Position numbers and translations under genes: made by a program. From NCBI GenBank assembly GCA_011037195.1, contig JAAEAF010014515.1, positions 1 to 64,000 on the forward strand: 64,000 bases of DNA. The letters run 5' to 3'. The notes beneath the pieces are model-generated. The model did not search any database, was not told the DNA's origin, and saw only the letters and a program-made list of their open reading frames with translations. The stretch's first letter is position 1. Each line of letters begins with the position of its first letter. Positions 1 to 10,469 of this stretch are shown here, piece after piece. This DNA comes from Triatoma infestans. Its lineage: Eukaryota > Arthropoda > Insecta > Hemiptera > Reduviidae.

Positions 1-966
1 ATACTGAAATACTGAAAAAAAGAAAAGTAAAAAACGATTTTATTCTCGGTCAAACAATTTTTGTGTTGTACGTTTACTTGTTGGTCAAATGTAAACTGTT
101 ACATTGATTTTGTTTTTTGAGCCGTGATTAATTAAACTGTCTATAATGGTCCGAGTTTTTCTGTTTGGTCAGTTAAAAATTAGTCACATGTCAGCAGGTC
201 ATAAATTGCTCTCACTATCCCGTTATCTTTATTTCTTTTCTTTTTTAAAGCATTACATATATTTGTCTGAATTTATAACTCATTATTTTCATAATTAGGC
301 ATCTCTTCTAAAATGGAAGATGCATTTAGCATTTATTTGTTGTGGTGGTTCGGAAGCATCAGAGACATTTAGCATTTATATATAGCTCTGGGGAAAGATG
401 TATATGAGGCATCACGTATATCAACAGGTATAGAGAAAAAATAAAATAAAGTAGGATAAAGGTTGTCAAAGCAGTATGAAGCCTAAACAGGGCCCTAAAA
501 CAGGGATGCTTGCTGTAATGGTATATAGAACCAATCACCATCAAATTCGCCACACAAAAACTGTTCCATTAGCTGCCGCTTAGAGGCGTCACCAATGAGC
601 AGCCAAGCGCAGTCAACTACGCATTACATCCTTCTCTTGTCTACTATTGTATGTAATGTCGAGTGAGTTTCAACTTCGACAAGACGACCATCTAAGAGTA
701 TAAAGATAAACTTTCAACTTTCAACAGCCATCTTTCGTTTAAGAAGTATCAACACCAACCCTAGAAGGTTCATCAAGTTAGCCACACTAGCTGATTTACC
801 GGTAGAACAGGCTAAAGTTCTAATTAACTATCATTTAGTACAACAGCGCGACACTATTTTATATTCATCACACTGCCACCCAACGACCATCATCGCTCGG
901 GTCACTCTACCCTCCATAAACACTTCTAACCTTATTCAGTGGATTAGAAACTATATGGAGTCAACC
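1..966. other. AT-rich non-coding stretch
   Basis: No coding region is supported; the open frames are short with no family resemblance. The only structured item is the hairpin-element scrap at 336-365, listed separately. Confidence 0.5.
336..365 (+). mobile_element. Scrap of subfamily A hairpin element (head only)
   Basis: The sequence TTGTGGTGGTT, then GAAGCATCAGAGA, matches the conserved head of the hairpin elements at 7843-8153 and 24170-24265, with about ten bases missing in the middle. A 13-bp direct repeat, CATTTAGCATTTA, lies on both sides (323-335 and 366-378). The repeat could be a target-site duplication, but its right copy overlaps bases (ACATTT) that also belong to the element, so part of the match may be coincidence. 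Confidence 0.5.
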
Positions 967-969
967 ATA

Positions 970-2269
970 TACGAGGATCATTCAATAAGTAAAGAGACAA
1001 ATCGCTGTAACTCAAAAACGATTTATGTAATCAATACAACTTTGGCTACTTTTCAACATAGTCCCCAGCAACATTTATACACTTGTCCCATCGTTCTTCT
1101 AATTTGTGTATGCCTCTGGCATAAAATTCTTGGGTTGATCTAGAAGCCACTTTTACACCTGATTTTTAACTTCCTGATTGGATTGACAATGTTTTCCACG
1201 TAGAGCCTCTTTAAGGAGACAAATGGAAGTCCGATGGGGCGAGGTCGGGGCTGTAGGGGGGGATGTGAAAGGATCGCCCACCCCACTTTTTGAAGTGTTT
1301 CTTGAGTAAACTGTGCCGTGTATGGGCGCAGCCATGTATGAAGCAAAATCACGCCTTTAGTCAAGAGTCCACGACATTCGTTCGAATGGCAGGCCTTACT
1401 TTGTTTGTGAGCATATTACTGTAATGCTGGCTGTTGGTGGTTCATTGATCTTCGAGACAGTCACAATAAATAGGCCCCTGCGAATACAAGAATACTGTAA
1501 ACATGAATTTACCTGCAGACGGCTGGGTCTTGAATTTCTTTCGAGTGGGGGAACCCGTATGCTTCTACTCAAGGCCCTGACGCTTAGACTCCGGCTGAAA
1601 ATGGTGTATCCATGTTTCATCACATGTTACAATTCTACTGAAAAATTCTTTTTCGATTAAACATCGTTCTTTAAGCTATTGACTGATTTGAAACCTGGTT
1701 TCTTTGTGGATGGCCGTAAGTTGTCTTGGAACCCATTTCGCACAAGCTTTCTTATAATGCTTTCTTTCAATCACATCTTATTCTGAATAATGTTACGGAC
1801 AGTTCCAACACTTCAGCCATCAGTTCAACAGTAATACGCCTGTTGTCTGAATTAACGCGTTAATGCGAGATTTGAGGGAGGAAGTTGCAACTTCAGCTGG
1901 AAGTAGTCCACTTCATTGCTCGTCATAGGCACTTACACGGCCACTTTTAAACTGTTCTACCCATTTGTAATGGTTCGAACGGTTCAAACAATTTTTTACA
2001 TACACTTTCAACATTCTTTCGTGGATTTCACGACTATTGATACCCTTTAGAACTAAAAATCTAATCATTGAGCGTTGTTCTTCTGAGATGCAATGCCCCA
2101 GGGGACTCGCCATTGCTAACTGAATACATTGGAGGTTATGCTTTCCAAATACTCTCGAACAGCTCAAGTACAAGGATGCCAGCTGGAGGCCCTGAAACTA
2201 TTGCATTGCTTAAACACACCGTTCTGAGCTACAACGATTTGTCTCGTTACTTATTGAATGATCCTCGTA
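970..2269 (-). mobile_element. Complete but dead mariner transposon with TA duplications
   Basis: Both ends are present. The left end starts TACGAGGATCATTCAATAAG and the right end is its reverse complement, with about 35 nearly identical bases and weaker similarity out to about 50. A TA dinucleotide lies immediately outside each end (968-969 and 2270-2271), the standard Tc1/mariner duplication. The 1,300-bp length is typical of mariner. The single gene inside is on the minus strand and broken. Confidence 0.88.
1046..2113 (-). pseudogene. Mariner transposase, broken by frameshifts and stops
   Basis: In an intact copy this gene encodes the nuclear DD34D cut-and-paste transposase. The start at 2113 opens MASPLGHCISEEQRS and runs into a mariner helix-turn-helix region (IRFLVLKG, EIHERMLKVY, NHYKWVEQFKSGR). 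Further along the minus strand the catalytic-domain region appears in shifted frames: GVILLHTWLRPYTAQFTQETLQKVGW near 1300 recalls the usual LLHDNARPHTA block with its aspartate lost, and LKEALRGKH follows near 1200 in another frame. The C-terminus, WDKCINVAGDYVEK, then TAG at 1046-1048, is well preserved. Several frameshifts and a missing catalytic aspartate make it non-functional. The family call is firm; the exact subfamily is not determined. Confidence 0.85.
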
Positions 2270-2618
2270 TATTCAACATTTCTTAAATCAACGTCACTTA
2301 TGATTATTATTTGAACTCCATTTCGGCAAACGATTGTATTGATTTCGGAACGAACTGAATTGATTTAATCCGTACATCATTTTGAAAGACTGCTCGACAA
2401 AAAATTCAAAACTCCAAACAAAAACTCAATATAAACACCATAAAAATTACTTAATTCATCACTAACCGTATTTGAATCTATCGCAAACGAAGATGAAGAA
2501 GTACAGCGGAAAATGTAATTTTCAGCGGACCTTCCTTATGGAATAGTACGAAATGTCTACTTAAACATTAGATCGCTTCCTCTTCTCTTCGTCACCAGCA
2601 AGGCTGTAGGGCAAAGTC
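2270..2618. other. Unassigned AT-rich spacer
   Basis: No ORF or repeat match is visible between the mariner and the next element. Confidence 0.4.
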
Positions 2619-2621
2619 TAA

Positions 2622-3226
2622 GGGTACAAACACACAGACAGCGACGCGACGCGATGCGATGCGACACGACTATCAGCAAAGCTATCAAATACATGTGAAA
2701 ATATGACATAAAATACACGGAGCGCAAGGCAAGCGAAGCGACGCGACGCGGTCTGGCGCGACAACCTCTGAAACAAAACAGTTTGATTTATACAAGCGAC
2801 TAGAAGAGACAGCAGTGTGTGTACAGTAGCCAAGATGGATGGTGAGTTATTAATTAATGAATTTTTCTCACGAAAACCGATTTGGCAATCAAAACACATA
2901 CATCACAGGAACAGAGGACTAATAGTTCCTTATGCCTCATTCTCCAATAATATGGGACATAAACGGTAGTACTCTCCGTACACTTCCCTCTCATCACATA
3001 CCTTATTTATCCATTCGCTTTTAACACCACATTGCAAAGTTTTTCATTTAAATAAAGGTTTGTCGCACAAAAGTAATGTACGGTCTACTTTAAACAGCGC
3101 CACAGTGCAAATTGGCTACTCTTATTGGTTCTAGTTCCAAGTCGCACCGCGCCCCATCGCTCTCTATGTGTTTGCATGTCGCGTCTAGCCGCATCGCGTC
3201 GCGTCGCTGTCTGTGTGTTTGTACCC
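2622..3226. mobile_element. Short TIR element with TAA target duplication (PIF/Harbinger-like)
   Basis: The ends are perfect inverted repeats of 37 bp beginning GGGTACAAACACACAGACAG and continuing with a run of GCGACGC units. A TAA trinucleotide flanks each end (2619-2621 and 3227-3229), matching the 3-bp TWA duplications of PIF/Harbinger elements. Further copies of the GCGACGCGACGCG word lie inside, for example near 2738-2751, as sub-terminal repeats. No transposase is encoded in the 605 bp, so the element is non-autonomous. Its GC-rich ends stand out against the AT-rich surroundings. Confidence 0.8.
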
Positions 3227-3229
3227 TAA

Positions 3230-4885
3230 CGAGGATAAAGCTAATCTCTTTGCCACCACTCACAGGATTTTATTTCTGTTGGAAGACGATAAATGGGTAG
3301 TGGAATGATATTTATTCTGAGCAACAATATTATTTTAAATGTTGGTTAGTAGGGATAAAAAAAACAAACTTAAGTTGCAAGTTAGTAGTGCGTAAAGATA
3401 TGTTAGTAAGAGAGAATAAGACATTATCGATAAAATCGTCATAGAGCGGCAAGAAGAGAGAGAGAGAGTAGTTTGGCGGTAAGACGTACCAGGAGCCAAT
3501 AATAACAACAACAACCACGTCACTAAGAGGGTTTCAAACTGGTCTTTCTGTTACTACCGCTCTAAATGGATGTGTTAGTAAATAGATCGAAACTTTAACT
3601 AGTTATAAACTAAACTTCATCACTCAGTCTATCTCTATCTCTCTCACTCGCACTCTCTCACTCTCACACACACAAAACATAAAGAGCTCTAACTATGGCA
3701 CTTCTTGTGTTTACTAGAATTGCCTTTCAACAAATAAATACCATCTAGTATTTCCTCTATTAAAACCTCATTTAAATAGAGGGGTATTAGGATCAAGAGT
3801 TGTCCTAAATAAGTTTTACTATTTAACAAGACAATATGTGGTTAAATTGTTTTACAAAAAAAAAAATCTTTGCGATACATTCACGTGAAAATAAAGATCA
3901 ATAAAATTGCTATAGAATTTAAAAAGTGCTAATCAAGAGAATTGATAAGCCGGAAGTGAGAATTTTAGAGTGGATATATATTTTTCTCGATAAAGCTCAA
4001 AAGAGCGCTGTATTAAAAAAAAAAATATCTGGTGTAAAACACAGACATTTAATAAAAAGTGGACATATTTTTTCAATTGACTGGACTAAATCGCGATAAA
4101 TTTACAAACAGGAATTTTTATTGGCCAACAACTAATGGAAATATTATTTATATCCTTGAGATAATATTAACTTGAAAAGTTGTTACTTCGTTGAAAATTA
4201 ATTCCTTCTGATTAACTTGGGTAGTGATGGTGGTGTTAAAAAGTAGAGACATGCTTATAAAAAATTAAAAAAAAAAAAATTGAAAATAGAGAATAGAGAA
4301 ATTGGTAGAGTTGTTATAAAATATAAAGTTTTCACACAAACACAGAACAAGGAAGAGGTTATCCTAGAAGAAATAAAAAGGAGGTAGGATGGATATAAAA
4401 AAAGAAGAAAAAAAAAAGGAAAAGCAAGCAAGAGAAACCAACAGTTGAAACTGCTTCATTTGCATACTCTTGGCAAAAGGAAAAATGAATGAAAAAAAAA
4501 ATAGAAAAAGGGGAGAAAAAAATACAAAGAAAGAGAAAAAATCTCTTACAGTTAAAAGAGGCGTCTACTGACGCTTCTAAAAAATTCACTATCTCAATAA
4601 AATTTTAATTAGAAAAGAATGAGACTGACTGGTTGTTTGCCAGTGAAGAAGTGGGGGGAAGGAAGCTCTTCTCTCAGTTTTAATGTTGCGATTTCTCACA
4701 CTCTTTTTTCTTATAAAGGCTTTACTGTTTTTTCGTTCAAATATATTCATAGTCTATTTTCACTTTATGATTTCAGAAAGTGAAATAACATTTAGGAGTA
4801 TATTGTCGAGGAAGGATGTAGAAACTGAGATAGTATTGAAGCGAGCGATGTAGATAAATTAATGCAAAGTTGGTGGGGGTTATTC
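3230..4885. other. AT-rich non-coding stretch with simple-sequence tracts
   Basis: The stretch holds GA/CT-rich simple repeats (3455-3472 and 3625-3672), A-rich tracts and no ORF with a recognisable product. Lysine/arginine-rich reading near 4360-4590 is only poly-purine sequence. Confidence 0.4.
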
Positions 4886-4889
4886 ATAT

Positions 4890-4980
4890 ATATCTAGTGG
4901 GTGCTCCCTGTCACAACCATAAAGCTTGTAACGTCAATTTAAATTTAAACCTAACTGACAGGCCCCTAACTTTTCTAAAA
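4890..4980 (+). repeat. Dispersed repeat sharing TTTAAATTTAAACCTAACTG
   Basis: The same block occurs at 32418-32530 (plus) and 23805-23870 (minus). In the latter two it sits beside a GTGTGAAACAATCACA motif. It appears to be one internal part of a larger dispersed family. Confidence 0.55.
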
Positions 4981-5022
4981 TCAATCTTTGCGGAAAAATG
5001 TTACGAATAAATGTGAAAGGAA

Positions 5023-5165
5023 GGGGAGGAAATAGCTAAGTGGTTAGCGTACTGGATTCCCACGCGGAGGACCCTGGTTCGAGTCCAGCTGTCTTCCCTT
5101 AGATTTTTTCTTCCTAGGAGCCTCTACCGCTCACTGCCCGGTGAACGACAGTGTTCTTTCGTTCA
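5023..5165 (+). repeat. tRNA-derived SINE
   Basis: The 5' part has an A-box-like TAGCTAAGTGG and a B box GGTTCGAGTCC (5076-5086). Its first bases, GGGGAGG, can pair with TCTTCCC near 5098 as an acceptor stem. The body then reads CTTCCTAGGAGCCTCTACCG and CCGGTGAACGACAGTGTT, shared with the SINEs at 40697, 15688 and 19863. The tail is lost where mariner sequence begins near 5190. It is a SINE rather than a working tRNA gene because the cloverleaf is poor and the same non-tRNA body follows in each copy. Confidence 0.75.
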
Positions 5166-5189
5166 AGACATTACCGGTGTTCCATCACC

Positions 5190-5456
5190 GGACATAACCT
5201 CAAATGTATTCAGTTAGCAATGGCGAGTCCGCTCGAGCATTGCACCTCAGAAGAACAACTTATTGAAATGATTAGATTTTTAGTTGTAGAGGGTATCAAA
5301 GTTAGTGAAATCCACGAAAGAATGTTGAAAGTGTACGGGAATAATTGCTTGAACCGTTCGAACGTTTACAAATGAGTAGAACAATTTAAAAGTGGCCGTG
5401 TAAGTGTCTGTGTCCATTAACGAAGTGGCGGCCTGTTGAAGTTACAACTGCCTCCC
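5190..5456 (+). pseudogene. N-terminal fragment of a mariner transposase
   Basis: The start at 5220 gives MASPLEHCTSEEQ, then IRFLVVEGIK, EIHERMLKVYG and NCLNRSNVYK. This closely matches the first helix-turn-helix region of the mariner at 970-2269. An in-frame TGA follows the VYK codon, and homology fades by about 5456, so the catalytic domain is absent. Upstream bases (CATAACCTC, then ATGTATTCAGTTAGCA) also match the other copy. It is a second, truncated member of the same lineage on the opposite strand. Confidence 0.82.
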
Positions 5457-6008
5457 CTTGGTATATTACTAAGAACTAGTGCAATATTAGCATTATTAGT
5501 ACAATATGGATTCACCATATTCTATAAAGTGTGTGAAAGAAGACATTTATTTTGGAGGGGCGAGGTTCCTCGAGGAGCTACAATTTTAAGCTTTTCTTTA
5601 AAATACCATTTCAGTACAGTGTATGGATCTGTCACCCCTACATTACTGGAATTCCAAAGTTGAAGAAAATTGACTCAGCAGAGTTGTGGCTTTTGTGATG
5701 TGATGGCAAGAAGAAAGAAGATATAATTTTTAAATAATAAATAAATCTATAAATTATAACTAGTGGTTCCAGCCAGCCGCTATCTGCAGGTCAAGAACCG
5801 CGGCAAAACCCTTTCAAACAGGGGTCGATATACAGTCAAAAGAACCGCCGGCAAAACCCTTTCATACAAGGGTCAATGTACATCTGGCCACCATCTGTTA
5901 ACAAGCGTCGCCACCCCGGCCTTTGTTAACTACCGAGGTCAATATACTACGAGAGATGTCTTAGTGTGGCACGTACTTACACATCAGCCGATGTGTGAGT
6001 GATGCGAA

Positions 6009-6096
6009 TATAAACGTCGTCTCACAGGAGGAGGGGATCAGTTATCTATCAGTTCACAATCAGTATACATCAGTTACCCATTAGTATCACATCAGT
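6009..6096 (+). promoter_or_regulatory. TATA box followed by a phased run of TCAGT initiators
   Basis: TATAAA lies at 6009-6014. The first TCAGT, the arthropod initiator consensus, is at 6038-6042, putting its A about 31 bases from the start of the TATA box, which is core-promoter spacing. More copies start at 6049, 6060, 6070 and 6092, with a TTAGT near 6081, so the spacing is about 10-11 bases. The context suggests the promoter of an LTR or other mobile element, not a proven host promoter. Confidence 0.5.
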
Positions 6097-6366
6097 TGCC
6101 AAGCAGTTAAGTTTCACACATCGCGAGCGCGTCGCTATTCAAGGTTTTAAACACTATTTCTTTAATATTTATTAATCATTTCATAATTCTTATATTCATT
6201 TACAATTGTGCATCTTAGTTTATCTATTTCAAAACACTTTAAATTATTTGTTATTTTCATAATTCAGTAGTACGTATTTCGAATAACAACTCTCTAAAAC
6301 TCTCTAACTAACAACACTTACTCCTCGTTTCAACTCCCGATACCCAGACAACCGATTCCAATACAT

Positions 6367-6375
6367 CTGGTGAGT
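6367..6375 (+). promoter_or_regulatory. Strong splice-donor-like site (CTG then GTGAGT)
   Basis: CATCTG directly followed by GTGAGT at 6370-6375 fits the donor consensus. It lies about 330 bases downstream of the TCAGT run, where a short non-coding first exon would end. Whether it is used is unknown. Confidence 0.35.
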
Positions 6376-6740
6376 ATATTGACCTTAGGGAGGTCGGTGG
6401 CCTCTGGAGTGTACATTGACCCTTGTATGAAGGAAATACAGGCCAGGTGTACATTGACCCTTGTATGAAAGGGTTTTGCCGCGGTTCTTGACCTGCAGAT
6501 AGCGGCTGGCTGGAACCACTAGTTATAATTTTTAGATTTATTTATTATTTAAAAATTATATCTTCTTTCTTCTTGCCATCACATCACAAAAGCCACAACT
6601 CTGCTGAGTCAATTTTCTTCAACTTTGGAATTCCAGTAATGTAGGGGTGACAGATCCATACACTGTACTCAAATGGTATTTTAAAGAAAAGCTTAAAATT
6701 GTAGCTCCTCCAGGAACCTCTACCCCTCCAAAATAAATGT

Positions 6741-7650
6741 TCCGGGAAAAAATTTTCAAACAAATGTACTGTAAAAAATTCAAACAAACGAGTGTAATTA
6801 GTATGGTATTTAAATTAAATCATTATGACCGCTTCCGAGAACATCGCATACAACTGCGGAAAACAGAATGCAATCACATTTCCGGTTGATAGATTCTAGC
6901 GGAAACTAGAATGTCGGTTGCGAATGTGGTATTTAAACGGAATATTAAGTTGGAACTATCTGCGATTTTTCGTTATTGAGTTATTTTGTTAACGTAAAAC
7001 ATAAAACATAAAACATTGTTCGTATTTACCATTCCGCTAAATATGAAGTAAAAAATAATATGTTTACTATAAATAAAAAAATAAATACTGAAAAATAATA
7101 TGTCAATAAAGACACGTTGAGTAAAACACTTTCATTATCATATGATATAAAATTAAAAATACCAAAAAAAAATTCTATATTCTCATTAATATTGTTAATA
7201 GAACGGAAAATACAAATGGTATAAAGTCGAAGACAGGGTCAGTATGCCAAAAGAAATATATTGCCAAAGCCCTTAATATTGTTTATTATTGGATCGATTT
7301 CTTGGCAAGTAAACACTATCTTGTTTAAATTTCTGACATCCGTATGATATATTTCAGTATATTTATATACAAATATACATAATCTATTTACTATCGTACA
7401 ATACACTCAACAAATAACAATGAGCAAACAATCAAACAAATGTATTACCCAACTAGAATGAACAAAAAAAGCGTCTGTACATTTCCCAAGTTTACTTAGT
7501 AAGCACTTTTTATTCTTTTTATTCTAGCCAAGATATTACGTAGTATTATATTTTATATTTATTATCATCATAATCTATAACACTCTTCTCCCGCATTTTG
7601 ATATTATTTTTGCAACAAAATGGAATTTATCTCATAAAAACAAATCTTTA
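6741..7650. other. AT-rich stretch with minus-oriented TIR1 remnant at its start
   Basis: From about 6845 to 6980 the blocks TCCGGTTGATAGATT, TATTTAAACGGAATATTAAG and GCGATTTTTCGTTATTGAG follow the TIR1 order on the minus strand. The rest is AT-rich with no ORF of interest. Confidence 0.5.
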
Positions 7651-7842
7651 ATCGCTTTGCCGATGATAACTTTTAACCAAACCGCAAAACTACAGAGAAC
7701 AAGCTCCACCTTTAAGTATGTTTTATTTAAGTACAGCCGAAGTCTGTGTAGCAGCTATATCAGTTTACGATCAAACAGTCTAATATTGCCTAATCATCTA
7801 AACTATAGCTCTACTCCATTCCAGCCAACCAAAGAGCCCATT

Positions 7843-8153
7843 AGAGACATTTTCCGTGGTAGCCTGCTTCATTTTGTGGTCATTGACCGGTTTCGGGCGT
7901 TCGCCCATCTTCAGGATGCGTTTTTCAGACAGTGTGACAACACAGACTTGTACAGAGCAACTTAGTTTCACACTCAGTTGTGAAGAGTGTGAAACTAAGT
8001 TGCTCTGTACAAGCGGTTGTCACACTGTCTGAAAACGCATCCTGAAGATGGGCGAACGCCCGAAACCGGTCGATGACCACAAAATGAAGCAGGCTACCAC
8101 GGAAAATGTCTCTGATGCTTTCCAGCTCTGCGGAACCAACCACCACAACAAAT
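7843..8153 (-). mobile_element. Subfamily A hairpin element, complete copy
   Basis: The arms (about 7843-7979 and 7980-8115) are almost perfect inverted copies with a loop of about 9 bases around 7975, so the whole could fold into a hairpin with a stem of about 135 bp. Each arm contains GACCGGTTTCGGGCG, or a one-base variant, followed by TTCGCCCATCTTCAGGATGC. On the right, outside the palindrome, is an unpaired head of about 38 bases (GATGCTTTCCAGCTCTGCGG, then AACCAACCACCACAACA). The 8-bp repeat AGCCCATT flanks the unit (7835-7842 and 8154-8161). There is no ORF with a known product. Confidence 0.8.
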
Positions 8154-8275
8154 AGCCCATTTATTACCAAAGGAATTTATAGCGATGTCATTCTGTGATT
8201 TTTCGAAACTCTTCTTATCATTGCAAAGCGACAATACTACAATACAATAGGGATCCCAGTAGGAATGAATAGAAG

Positions 8276-8332
8276 TCTCGTGGCGCCAATGACCATAGAT
8301 GTTAACGCGCCTTAAAATTAAAAAAAAACTCA
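8276..8332 (+). repeat. 3' end fragment of the tRNA-derived SINE
   Basis: GGCGCCAATGACCATAGATG followed by TTAACGCGCC and an A-rich tail matches the end of the SINE at 40697-40930. The tRNA-like head is missing, as in 5'-truncated retroposons. Confidence 0.65.
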
Positions 8333-8514
8333 AAGTCGTGTTTGGTATATGAAAACCAACAAACACATACGCAACCAGTTGCAAGACTGAGAAAAAAAGA
8401 ATAATAGTAATAATAAGGAAACGCCGTGAGACAAATAATAATTAATGAAAACTACCAATTCCTGCTAAAAAAGAATTTTTTAGAAACAGTATCGGCATAA
8501 CAAAACACTAAGGT

Positions 8515-8705
8515 CACCGGCTGATGACTACGTCAACAGTTTGTTATAAATAACATTTCACTCAGATTATACAGTCGGCTTCTTCAAGTTAACTTGATTT
8601 CTGTGAGAACCATCACTGGTAAGAAACGCCAATGACTGGTTGTAAAGTTAAAGAAGGGGTAAGGCCCAACTTTCCTCAACTTGTTGCAAGTGAATGACTG
8701 AAGCG
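8515..8705 (+). repeat. Direct repeat, first copy (partner 9105-9275)
   Basis: The order AGTTTGTT, a TTATAAAT-type block, GGCTTCTT, TAACTTGATT, GAAG, GGCCCAACTTTCC and TTGTTGCA is repeated at 9105-9275 in the same orientation, with many substitutions. It could be an old local duplication or decayed long terminal repeats; no retroviral-type gene lies between. Confidence 0.4.
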
Positions 8706-9104
8706 ACAGGACGAAACTCTCATGTGACTGGGTGGCGAAGCCATTTAAGTCTTCCAATCCATTTATTTTATCAGGAATTGTTGTTGTTATTATTGTTGAA
8801 ATAAGAGTAGTTTGCTCTATCTCTAACCTGGCAACACTGACATGTAACCTGCAGTAGGTAGTAGTCTTGTAAGTGTGAAGTTCCCGCTGTTGGAACAAAT
8901 ACCTACCTGTTCAGTGCTATGTTCTTTTACTTTTGGATTCGTAACTAACCCAATTCAAAAAAAAATGCCAACAATTATTATTATTTTTTAAAACAGCAGC
9001 TTCCTGAATAAAACAAGCTGCAAGAGGTAGATATTCCCTGAAATCCATTCCTCTATTCCTTTACAACCAACCACTGTGATTCTTCTTCAAAACAATAATG
9101 CCAG

Positions 9105-9275
9105 ATTAAGGCAGCGTCCAATAGTTTGTTGTAAACTAATTTATAAGTTTCTTTCATATTACAAATAGGCTTCTTGAGCTATTGGCTTGATTACTAAACC
9201 AGAAAACACACAGTAGACGTGGTAAACAAAGCAATAAAGAAGCCGGACCTAACTTTCCCCACCATCGTTGCATAT
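9105..9275 (+). repeat. Direct repeat, second copy (partner 8515-8705)
   Basis: This is the degenerate counterpart of the previous entry, ending GACCTAACTTTCC then CGTTGCA. Confidence 0.4.
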
Positions 9276-9289
9276 TTATGCAATTTTTT

Positions 9290-10465
9290 CTCTTTCTTAA
9301 TTTCTACAGCCTTTCTTACGACACGTTTGTAATCATTGTTTACTTGGACATCTTTTCTTTTTTCCCCCATTTTCTTCCGGTTTCTTTATACGAAGAGGCT
9401 GGGCCTATATAATGTTTTACATGAAGTCTCAAAGGCATCACTTCGATTCCCTGGAGTATACGTCCAAGTTGATACGAAGTCTGGCGACTTCTTTCAATAA
9501 CAAAAAAAGTACAAATTATATTAGATAAATTACAAATTAAATGATTTCAAAACAAAATATTTCTATTGCTATAACCAACATAATGTAAAGTGAATAATTA
9601 ATAATGTAAAAATAAAAAAGGAGAGGAACGCGATAGTAATGTAAATAATAAGAGTTGAATAGTGTTGGAAAATTTAACAGAAAATAAATTGAAAGCAGTA
9701 ACACGTATAGAGTTGAAAAGGGATGTAGTTTCCTTTGTTGTGGCTTCGTATTACAATCAAGCCCAAATGAGAAACCAAAGACTTGGGAAGCTTTCGTCCT
9801 CACTTTCTTTCTCATATAACAAGATTGTTCCTTTTCCAAATATCTTTCTCATTTTCAACTTTCATTAAAAATAATTTTCAAATAAAGTTTATCTTTATTG
9901 TTTGGCCATACCTTATCACTTTCAATTTATAGCAAGTTAATGGAAATTAAAACTAATACGTCATTCAATTTATTATTATTTACATATAAAAATTACCTAT
10001 ACAATTTCAAAAACTATAATTATTGACTTCATTAAGTAATGTGATTGGGGGGGGGGGATTATATAATTTTAGAATTGTAAAATAAATTAATCATGATTTC
10101 GTACTGTTTGTATAGAGGATTAAAGAGGTACTTTATTGAGGAAGGTTCAGGAATTTCAGAAAAAAAAATTATTAGACTTCCAGAGAGCAAGCTCTGACTC
10201 GTTCACATGTTCTTTGATGCAAAAATTATTATGTCGATGTAGATCTCCAGACCAATCAACAGTTAGAAACATTTTTTTTTTTCGGTCAAATTTTACAATC
10301 GAACGAACCGCACTGCATTTTCATGGAACAATTATATATGAAATGATGTTCTTTAAATTCATATTTTACTCATTTGTCCTTAAAATAAATGTAGAGGTGG
10401 TGACGCGACAAGTAACTACACAGGCAGAAATGACATTAAACAGTAGAATGATCACATTGTAGTCC
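9290..10465. other. AT-rich non-coding stretch
   Basis: No supported gene. A G-run occurs near 10047. Reading frames of about 100 codons here have no recognisable domain and cross low-complexity sequence. Confidence 0.4.
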
Positions 10466-10469
10466 AGAA

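Larger units (their letters stand above)
5543..6740. mobile_element. Palindromic TIR1-related element, arms about 400 bp
   Basis: The left arm (5543-5949) and right arm (6371-6740) are inverted copies, nearly perfect from TCTGCAGGTCAAGAACCGCG outward through TCACCCCTACATTACTGG. The inner arms repeat a unit containing AAGGGTCAATGTACA. The outer arm has the same order of blocks as the dispersed TIR1 family (AAGCTTT, TTTAAAATACCATTTCAGT, ATTCCAAAGTTGAAGAAAAT). The loop of about 420 bp is non-repetitive in this window and carries promoter-like signals listed separately. No protein is encoded. Confidence 0.8.

Noticed and set aside
4359..4589. A Phe-rich membrane-protein-like frame
   Set aside because: It comes from A-rich purine tracts read on the other strand.
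5023..5100. A functional tRNA gene
   Set aside because: A and B boxes are present but the anticodon arm does not pair well, and the same non-tRNA body follows as in other SINE copies.
7657..7965. A 102-codon frame ending inside the hairpin element
   Set aside because: Its C-terminal third (GSLLHFVVIDRFRAFAHLQD) is the translation of the hairpin arm, which recurs non-coding elsewhere.
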